Shown: positions 1 to 4,419 of the stretch, one piece after another
Numbering within the stretch: position 1 is the stretch's first letter
How the letters are laid out: each line of letters opens with the position of its first letter
Assembly: GCA_002505495.1 (NCBI GenBank)
Contig: DAVI01000120.1
Coordinates: 24,736 to 31,255, forward strand
DNA length: 6,520 nt
Source: Euryarchaeota archaeon UBA59
Lineage (GTDB): Archaea; Thermoplasmatota; Poseidoniia; Poseidoniales; Thalassarchaeaceae
Direction of reading: 5' to 3'
Notes under the pieces: generated by a model
Told to the model about the DNA's origin: nothing
What the model saw: only the letters and a program-made list of their open reading frames with translations
Database searches by the model: none
Translations under genes and position numbers: made by a program

Positions 1-1445
1 GTACGGTTGGTGCAGTTTTCGTAGATGACCTCATGGTCGAAGGTTTCGTTGTAGGATTGTGCTTGGCCAGTCCCACCTATCAGACCACCTGCTGTCAGGT
101 TCAACCAGTCCTCTTGATGGATGACATTGACCGGCCAAAGTTGTCCAGTCGAGTTGGCGGTGTTTCCGGTACTCTCAATGTTTCTGAGGACGCCGAACGA
201 GCCGGTGGTGGCGCCGCTGATGTCACCGTCGATGTGAAGGGAATCGGCTATCTTGGTGTTGTTTTCAGTCTCCGAGTGGAAGACGATTATGTCGCCGTCG
301 ACAACGATTGAGGCGTTGTCATCGTTGGTGTCTGACCAGAAGAAGGTCCCATCGCCACGAATGAGTTCATGTTGTGCGATTAGGCTTCCATTCACCTCGT
401 GACTGAGACTGTACATCTCCGAGACATCGATGAAGAGATAGGCACCATCATCCTGAATCTCCAACTCGGCGGTGGCTTGGAACTCGGTGTAGTCGAGCAG
501 CCGGACACCGTCCAAGTCGTGAATCTCGACGAGCAGGAGGGAGAGGTCACCTTCGAGATTCCACTCAGAATCGTTCGAATTCTCGCTCACGTTGAGGTGA
601 CCGTTCGCCTCTAGGCGGAATTCCTCCTCGATGATCCCCTGCACCATCGAGCGCAGTATGTAGGACTCGACGACGTTCGCCGTGATGAGTGTCGTCACAC
701 CCTCCTCTTCGCGGCTGATGGTCATGTTGCCCGAGCCGGCCATCTCGAATATCTGGCTGGTAAGTTCAGCACCATCCATAGTCTCGTTGAGCCAGATTCT
801 GTCCAGATTGATGAACATGTAGACATTCGTGCCGTCTTCCGAGGTTTCGTCGATGGTCAGCGTTCCAGCACCCAACTCATCGTGTTGCAATATGCCATCT
901 GCGCGGCGCTGCCAGCCCTGCCCGGCAAACTCGAGCACATACTCTTCAGCGGTCTCATTCTCAATCTCATGGCGCAGAGTCCAATCTGTGGTGATGGTGA
1001 TTTCGTGGTCTGCAAGCGGTTGGTTCCAAAGTGTCACATCGACCGTCCGAGAGGTGTCGATGTAGTTTGAGCCGCAGGTTCCGGTCAGTTCGACGGAGTC
1101 TCCGAAAGAGATGTTGGACGGCAGGGTGACTCGATAGTTGTTGGAATCGAGCGGGTACAGTGTGTAGTTCGGGTCACCCCAACTATATGTCCAAATCCCA
1201 ATCTCTAGATCGTCGGAGTCGAGGTGTTTGGCGGTGACAGAGCAGTCTCCAGGATTTGGGGCGGTTCCGTTGATGCTCAGAACATAGGAATTGTCGGCCG
1301 TATCATCACCGTTGTGGTCGAGCCAGTCAACTTTGATGGAGAGAACTCCATCGTGCCCAGTCGCGGCCACCATGGGCGCGGCGCTAACGCCGAGCATCAA
1401 CATCATAGTGAAGAGAGGAATGAGCAGGCGGCGAGTTCTGACCAT
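1..1445 (-). CDS. Large exported acidic, sequon-rich protein of unknown function (N-terminal 481 residues; cut by left window edge)
   Basis: The complement reads without a stop from an ATG at 1445-1443 to the left edge, giving 481 codons plus two bases. Residues 1-29 look like a Sec signal peptide: a basic start (MVRTRR), a hydrophobic core (LLIPLFTMMLMLGV) and small residues SAAPMVAA for cleavage. The mature part is rich in Asp/Glu and beta-prone, with few Lys. It has 15 N-X-S/T sequons, for example N59, N111, N163, N220, N240, N352 and N449, so it probably sits outside the cell and is glycosylated. C68 and C124 could pair. Residues about 192-244 and 325-372 look like diverged copies of one beta-rich unit (a hydrophobic strand, then Y-x-F-I-[ND], then a G-x-L strand). 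No enzyme motif is visible. It lies 85 bp downstream of the minus-strand gene at 1531-1932 and may be co-transcribed with it, although it also has its own candidate promoter. Surface or S-layer-associated is an inference. The C terminus is not seen. Confidence 0.85.
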   Translation of the reverse strand, partial: MVRTRRLLIPLFTMMLMLGVSAAPMVAATGHDGVLSIKVDWLDHNGDDTADNSYVLSINGTAPNPGDCSVTAKHLDSDDLEIGIWTYSWGDPNYTLYPLDSNNYRVTLPSNISFGDSVELTGTCGSNYIDTSRTVDVTLWNQPLADHEITITTDWTLRHEIENETAEEYVLEFAGQGWQRRADGILQHDELGAGTLTIDETSEDGTNVYMFINLDRIWLNETMDGAELTSQIFEMAGSGNMTISREEEGVTTLITANVVESYILRSMVQGIIEEEFRLEANGHLNVSENSNDSEWNLEGDLSLLLVEIHDLDGVRLLDYTEFQATAELEIQDDGAYLFIDVSEMYSLSHEVNGSLIAQHELIRGDGTFFWSDTNDDNASIVVDGDIIVFHSETENNTKIADSLHIDGDISGATTGSFGVLRNIESTGNTANSTGQLWPVNVIHQEDWLNLTAGGLIGGTGQAQSYNETFDHEVIYENCTNR

Positions 1446-1447
1446 AC

Positions 1448-1463
1448 ACAGACCTTGGTCTGT
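1448..1463. promoter_or_regulatory. 16-bp palindrome just upstream of the exported-protein start codon (possible operator)
   Basis: ACAGACC-TT-GGTCTGT is a perfect 7-bp inverted repeat with a 2-bp centre. It ends two bases before the ATG of the minus-strand exported-protein gene. If that gene is leaderless, the site would cover the transcription start, a typical place for an archaeal repressor. As RNA it could form a 6-bp stem with a 4-nt loop next to the start codon. The function is inferred from position only. Confidence 0.4.
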
Positions 1464-1467
1464 TCCC

Positions 1468-1480
1468 TAATGAATCCTAA
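1468..1480 (-). promoter_or_regulatory. Candidate TATA-like box for the exported-protein gene
   Basis: On the minus strand this AT-rich stretch reads TTAGGATTCATTA. It lies 23-35 bases upstream of the ATG at 1445, the spacing expected for an archaeal TATA box of a leaderless or nearly leaderless transcript. It is the only AT-rich block in an otherwise GC-rich 85-bp gap. The match to the consensus is weak. Confidence 0.3.
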
Positions 1481-1530
1481 CCCTCGTGGTTCACGCCGCA
1501 AAAGCAGCACGACTGGGCGTCGTATGATTC

Positions 1531-1932
1531 TCAGAAGAGAGGTTCCTCGTAGCCATCATCGCTACGATTCCAGATGTCCGAGGGAATGTCGTCGTAGATG
1601 TTCACGACGACCTCCTCTTCCTCTACAGGTCCCTCTTCGAGGTAGACCTTCGCCTTATCGGCGAGTTCAGCCTTGAATTTCCAGTAATGGATACGCCACT
1701 CGCGACCATCCCAGAGGGTGGTTTCCTCGGACTCGGTTGTTAGCAGGTCGTAGTCCTGGAACATGTAGAACAGGTTCCGGTCGGTCGGCTCGAGCGCATT
1801 GTCGATTATTCGGTCGTAGTAACCGAAGAATCCGAGCGCATGCTCAGCCATGCTCTCGGCGACCGTCTTTTCCATCTCTCTGTCAATGTGGCGTCTAATC
1901 GCCTCTGTCAATTCAGCAAGTGTCATTCCCAT
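1531..1932 (-). CDS. Small acidic protein of unknown function (133 aa; possibly a Thermoplasmata DUF6015-type protein)
   Basis: A complete frame running from ATG at 1932-1930 to TGA at 1533-1531. A second in-frame ATG at 1926 would remove only two residues. The first is preferred because a G-rich, weakly SD-like run lies seven bases before it. The protein starts with a probably helical part (residues 3-36). A conserved-looking core follows with FFGYYDRIIDN (35-45), DRNLFYMFQDYDLL (51-64) and a WRIHYW segment (79-84). The order of helices followed by an aromatic strand-like segment resembles a winged-helix-sized fold. The tail (98-133) is strongly acidic, with an EEEE run, and ends YEEPLF. There is no signal peptide, membrane segment or Cys, so it is probably cytosolic. 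From memory the core resembles a Thermoplasmatota family of unknown function (DUF6015), but this needs a profile search. It is transcribed divergently from the polyamine genes. Confidence 0.75.
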   Translation of the reverse strand: MGMTLAELTEAIRRHIDREMEKTVAESMAEHALGFFGYYDRIIDNALEPTDRNLFYMFQDYDLLTTESEETTLWDGREWRIHYWKFKAELADKAKVYLEEGPVEEEEVVVNIYDDIPSDIWNRSDDGYEEPLF

Positions 1933-1953
1933 CTGATTTCCCCCACCCTTTCC

Positions 1954-1968
1954 GCGTCGAAGAGACGC
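1954..1968. promoter_or_regulatory. Hairpin in the leader of the small acidic protein gene
   Basis: GCGTC-GAAGA-GACGC is a perfect 5-bp stem with a 5-nt loop, followed on the plus strand by TTTTCTT (1969-1975). Read on the minus strand it would lie about 22 bases upstream of the ATG at 1932, inside the 5' leader. Read on the plus strand it has the form of a weak intrinsic terminator, but no plus-strand gene ends here. It might limit stray transcription across the divergent region. Confidence 0.35.
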
Positions 1969-2002
1969 TTTTCTTCCCCGGGCATCTACTATTCTGTACT
2001 CC

Positions 2003-2015
2003 GTTGTATATCAAC
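2003..2015. promoter_or_regulatory. TATA-like box in the divergent intergenic region
   Basis: GTTGTATATCAAC contains TATAT flanked by short inverted GTTG/CAAC arms, and is the most TATA-like sequence between the divergent genes. On the minus strand (GATATACA) it would start a transcript near 1980-1985, with a roughly 50-base leader for the gene at 1932. On the plus strand it would start near 2035-2040, giving a roughly 60-base leader for the agmatinase gene. Direction cannot be decided from the sequence. Confidence 0.35.
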
Positions 2016-2028
2016 AATGCGCGTAAAT

Positions 2029-2043
2029 CGGCCCTTTGGGCCG
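2029..2043. promoter_or_regulatory. GC-rich hairpin upstream of agmatinase gene
   Basis: CGGCCC-TTT-GGGCCG is a perfect 6-bp inverted repeat with a 3-nt loop. A further GGGCCC palindrome follows at 2049-2054 and can compete for pairing with either arm. The pair lies between the two TATA-like boxes, so it is either an operator or, if transcription starts further upstream, a leader structure of the polyamine operon. Confidence 0.35.
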
Positions 2044-2060
2044 TCCCAGGGCCCGCGCGA

Positions 2061-2069
2061 ATCATAAAA
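2061..2069 (+). promoter_or_regulatory. Candidate TATA-like box for the polyamine operon
   Basis: ATCATAAAA is an AT-rich island in a very GC-rich context. It lies about 31-39 bases upstream of the agmatinase ATG at 2100, so transcription would start a few bases before that codon. The G-rich run GGAGGGGG (2081-2088) between them could act as a Shine-Dalgarno element if the leader is longer, although its spacing of 11 bases is long. Confidence 0.35.
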
Positions 2070-2099
2070 CAGGGTGCCGCGGAGGGGGCGGCGGGAAGT

Positions 2100-3056
2100 A
2101 TGGACGAGCAGTTGGGGCAGGGTCAGTTTCTCGGTCTACCCGAATCGGGGGATGGCGGCGCGCATGTGGCGGTTCTGTCACTTCCTTACGAGCTAACGAC
2201 CTCCTATGGTCAGGGCACGGAAAATGGTCCGGCAGCGTGCATCGAGGCGTCCGCTCAGGTCGAGACATACGATCCACTGTTAGGGGGGGAATTACCCGCC
2301 GGTTTTCAGATTCAGACGGTCAAGGCGTGGGATGGTGAAGGTGGTACTCTAAAGGCGCAGTTGGCTGGTATCGAGGAGTATTGCCGTCGCTGGATGGACG
2401 GTTCCTGCTTTCCGCTGATTCTCGGTGGCGAGCACGGTTCTCTGCCGGCTGAGATGCGGGCGCTTGCAGGTCATCCGGCTCTGACTGGGGACTCGGCTGG
2501 TGGATTAGCCGGGTTGACGTTGGTTCAGATCGATGCCCACGCTGACCTACGCGACGAGTTGGATGGAGAGCCATTCAGCCATGCTTGTGCGGCGCGGCGG
2601 GCGCTCGACGAGGGCGTCGGTCGGCTGTTACAGGTCGGGGTGCGGGCGTTCAGCCGTGAGGAGGCGGCCTTCATCGCTGAGGATGAGCGGGTGACCACCT
2701 GGTTTGCCCGCGACCTTCTCTCTCCCTGTGCTGGGGAGATTCATTGGAATGGGCTACTCGACGAGTTGGCGGCGATTGAGGGGCCGGTCTGGTTGACCTT
2801 GGATGTCGACGGGCTCGACGGCTCGCTGGTTCCCGCGACTGGGACTCCAGTTCCCGGAGGTCTCGCCTTCTGGCAGGCGGTGGAGGTGATTGAGGCGCTG
2901 TTCGCGGCGCCAGATGCTCAAGTATTGGGAGCGGATGTCGTCGAAATCGTGCCGGGTGTTGAGAGTCCGTTGACCCAGTTCACAGCCGCCATGTTGGCGA
3001 CCAAGATAGTCGCCGCCCATCTGGCGCGGCGCATTCGACTGGAGGTGGAGGCGTGA
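2100..3056 (+). CDS. speB: Agmatinase (arginase/ureohydrolase family)
   Basis: A 318-residue Mn-dependent ureohydrolase, probably splitting agmatine into putrescine and urea in the cytosol. The family signatures are present in order: GGEHG (109-113, His112 a metal ligand), DAHADLRDE (145-153, with Asp145, His147 and Asp149 binding the two Mn ions), SHA (160-162), DVDGLD (235-240, with Asp235 and Asp237 as ligands), GTPVPGGL (248-255) and DVVEIVP (279-285). GTPVPGG and the early TTSYGQGTENGP segment (33-44) fit agmatinase better than arginase. Gly241 replaces the Pro usual after the last Asp of the metal motif. The ATG at 2100 was chosen over an in-frame ATG at 1920 because the extension has no family match and would run into the divergent gene. 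The frame ends at 3056 and overlaps the next gene by 4 bp, so translation of the two is probably coupled. Proclavaminate- or guanidinobutyrate-type ureohydrolases are less likely alternatives. Confidence 0.92.
   Translation: MDEQLGQGQFLGLPESGDGGAHVAVLSLPYELTTSYGQGTENGPAACIEASAQVETYDPLLGGELPAGFQIQTVKAWDGEGGTLKAQLAGIEEYCRRWMDGSCFPLILGGEHGSLPAEMRALAGHPALTGDSAGGLAGLTLVQIDAHADLRDELDGEPFSHACAARRALDEGVGRLLQVGVRAFSREEAAFIAEDERVTTWFARDLLSPCAGEIHWNGLLDELAAIEGPVWLTLDVDGLDGSLVPATGTPVPGGLAFWQAVEVIEALFAAPDAQVLGADVVEIVPGVESPLTQFTAAMLATKIVAAHLARRIRLEVEA
3041..3046 (+). promoter_or_regulatory. Strong Shine-Dalgarno for speD
   Basis: GGAGGT lies inside the end of the agmatinase frame, six bases before the GTG at 3053, and supports that unusual start codon in the GTGA overlap. 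It is the clearest ribosome binding site in the window. Confidence 0.65.
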
Positions 3057-3427
3057 GCGACGGCAAGCATGTCACCCTCGACTATGTCGGCTATGTGAGT
3101 CCGAACGGCAACGATGCCGAATGGATGTTGGCACTACTCAGAGAGGCGGCGGCCAAGGCTGGAGCCCGAGAGGTACACGCCCACGCTGAACCGTTTGACG
3201 GCTCGGTCAGTCCACCCGGATTCGCAGCCGTCGTATTGCTCGACGAGAGCCATGTCAGCGCCCACTGCTACTCCGAGCGCGGTCTACTGGCAATCGACGC
3301 CTTCACCTGTGGGGAGACCGACCCCAACGATATCACAGACCATATTCACGCAGTCCTGATTGAAGCCATTCCCGGAATCAAGTTGGTGCGAAAGGACTCG
3401 CTCAAGAGATTCCTCAACGGTGAGTGA
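3053..3427 (+). CDS. speD: Pyruvoyl-dependent S-adenosylmethionine decarboxylase proenzyme (SpeD, prokaryotic class)
   Basis: A 124-residue proenzyme, the usual length for the short prokaryotic class. The core DESHVSAHCYSERG (64-77) and DAFTCGE (82-88) define the family. The precursor should cleave itself between Glu65 and Ser66, leaving a pyruvoyl group on Ser66. His71 (+5) and Cys86 (+20) have exactly the spacing of Ser63, His68 and Cys83 in the Thermotoga maritima enzyme. The expected product is decarboxylated AdoMet, the aminopropyl donor for spermidine. No spermidine synthase is in view. The segment after the first His is CYSE, where many relatives have T-[YW]-P-E. Some archaeal members of this fold decarboxylate arginine instead. 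Next to an agmatinase that alternative deserves attention, since it would supply agmatine directly. The GTG start shares four bases with the agmatinase stop, and the frame ends one base before the next ATG. Confidence 0.9.
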   Translation: MSDGKHVTLDYVGYVSPNGNDAEWMLALLREAAAKAGAREVHAHAEPFDGSVSPPGFAAVVLLDESHVSAHCYSERGLLAIDAFTCGETDPNDITDHIHAVLIEAIPGIKLVRKDSLKRFLNGE

Positions 3428-3428
3428 G

Positions 3429-4382
3429 ATGGCCGTTCGCGAATTCGTCGATGAGCACTTCCGCCACTTCAACGCCGGCGAGTTGGCCAAGACGGCTCGC
3501 TCGCTGACAGAGTTTGTCGACTCCGGAGGTTCACTGATGGTGACCCTTGCAGGGGCTATGTCGACCGCTGAGATGGGTCGCTCGCTCGCCCCGGCGATTA
3601 GGGCTGGAAAGATTACGGCCATCAGCTGCACCGGCGCCAATCTCGAGGAGGACCTGTTCAACCTCGTTGCCCACTCCCAGTATGGCGAAATCGATGATTG
3701 GCGCTCACTCTCAGCGGAGCAAGAATCCCAATTGGAAAATCGAATTACCAATAGGACTCTTCCTGAGGAGGCGGCGATTCGAAAGGTCGAGAGCGAGTTG
3801 GTGAGGTTGTGGCTGACGGGAGGTGCCCGACTGCCTCACGAATACCTCTACGAGTTGCTCCTCTCAGGCGAGTTGGAATGGGACGCCAACCCGGAGGATT
3901 CCTGGCTTCTCGCTGCGGCCGAGGCTGAGCTACCGTTGTTCGTCCCAGGCTGGGAGGATTCCACGCTCGGCAACATCTTCGCTGCCCGAGTGTTATCCGG
4001 TGAGATTTCCGCCGAGCAGATTCTCTCGGGAACCCACTACATGACCAATCTGGCCTCTTGGTATCGAGAGGTGTGTGGGACAGGCAGTTCAAGTGGTTCC
4101 GGAGGCGGCGCAGGTCTGTTGCAGGTCGGCGGAGGGATTGCTGGCGACTTCCCAATCTGTGTCGTCCCCATGCTACGCCAAGACCTAGGTGAACAGGTCC
4201 CTCTCTGGTCGTGGTTCGCCCAGATATCTGAGTCCCGTCCCTCATACGGAGGCTATTCTGGTGCGCCACCTAACGAGAAGATCAGTTGGGAGAAGTTGGG
4301 CATCGAAACACCTCGCTTCGTCATCGAGTCGGATGCCACCATCGTGCTTCCGATTCTGCTCGGCTACTTGCTTGACGGTTGA
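3429..4382 (+). CDS. Deoxyhypusine synthase-like protein, bacterial-type clade
   Basis: A 317-residue protein of the deoxyhypusine synthase fold, NAD-dependent and probably cytosolic. Visible motifs are VTLAGAMSTAEMG (38-50), SCTGANLEEDLFNLVAH (66-82), PHEYLYELLLSG (136-147), FVPGWEDSTLGNIFA (171-185), GGGIAGDFPICVVPM (234-248), SYGGYSGAPPNEKISWEK (272-289) and ESDATIVLPILLGYLL (300-315). Lys289 in SWEK matches the catalytic Lys (human Lys329) that carries the aminobutyl imine. The His found soon after GGG in canonical DHS (human His288 region) is replaced by GDF. From memory, PGWEDSTLGNIFA and GDFPICVVPM mark the bacterial DHS-like clade, whose members include proteins of unproven function and relatives of homospermidine synthases. 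A Gly/Ser-rich run (217-229) lies where relatives have a short linker. The ATG at 3429 follows the speD stop by one base; an in-frame ATG at 3360 would lie inside speD. The context argues for a polyamine substrate; the acceptor (aIF5A lysine or a free amine) is open. Confidence 0.85.
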   Translation: MAVREFVDEHFRHFNAGELAKTARSLTEFVDSGGSLMVTLAGAMSTAEMGRSLAPAIRAGKITAISCTGANLEEDLFNLVAHSQYGEIDDWRSLSAEQESQLENRITNRTLPEEAAIRKVESELVRLWLTGGARLPHEYLYELLLSGELEWDANPEDSWLLAAAEAELPLFVPGWEDSTLGNIFAARVLSGEISAEQILSGTHYMTNLASWYREVCGTGSSSGSGGGAGLLQVGGGIAGDFPICVVPMLRQDLGEQVPLWSWFAQISESRPSYGGYSGAPPNEKISWEKLGIETPRFVIESDATIVLPILLGYLLDG

Positions 4383-4395
4383 GGCATAGCCTCAA
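4379..4395 (+). promoter_or_regulatory. Hairpin 1 of a tandem pair, enclosing the DHS-like stop codon
   Basis: TTGAGGC-ATA-GCCTCAA is a perfect 7-bp stem with a 3-nt loop. The TGA stop (4380-4382) lies in its left arm. No T-run follows, so it is not a typical terminator. It could mark the 3' end of the polyamine mRNA or be an RNA-processing site. Confidence 0.45.
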
Positions 4396-4399
4396 ATCG

Positions 4400-4419
4400 A
4401 GCCACCATTACTGGTGGCT
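4400..4419 (+). promoter_or_regulatory. Hairpin 2 of a tandem pair, covering a candidate GTG start of the M14 peptidase
   Basis: AGCCACCA-TTAC-TGGTGGCT is a perfect 8-bp stem with a 4-nt loop, four bases after the preceding hairpin. The GTG at 4414 lies in its right arm, while a second in-frame GTG at 4420 lies immediately after it. If formed in mRNA it would hide the first start and leave the second free, suggesting either start at 4420 or translational control. Confidence 0.45.

Noticed and set aside
33..1676. Several plus-strand frames (33-311, 399-614, 829-1065, 882-1070, 1224-1676)
   Set aside because: They are antisense to the long minus-strand exported-protein frame and the small acidic protein, have no recognisable motifs, and lack any promoter or ribosome site.
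1954..1975. Intrinsic terminator on the plus strand (GCGTC hairpin followed by TTTTCTT)
   Set aside because: The shape fits, but no plus-strand gene ends upstream. It is kept only as a leader hairpin of the minus-strand gene.
1920..2099. 60-residue N-terminal extension of the agmatinase from an ATG at 1920
   Set aside because: It would overlap the divergent gene's start and cross the promoter region, and the extension shows no family similarity. The ATG at 2100 gives the normal agmatinase length.
3360..3428. Earlier in-frame ATG for the DHS-like gene at 3360
   Set aside because: It lies inside the conserved end of speD. Starting at 3429 gives the normal family N terminus and a 1-bp gap.
3745..4269. 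Minus-strand frame of 174 codons inside the DHS-like gene
   Set aside because: It is wholly antisense to a gene with strong family motifs and has an Arg-rich shadow composition.
4379..4419. Reading the tandem hairpins as a Rho-independent-type terminator
   Set aside because: No T-run follows either stem, and the next gene's start lies inside or directly after the second stem.
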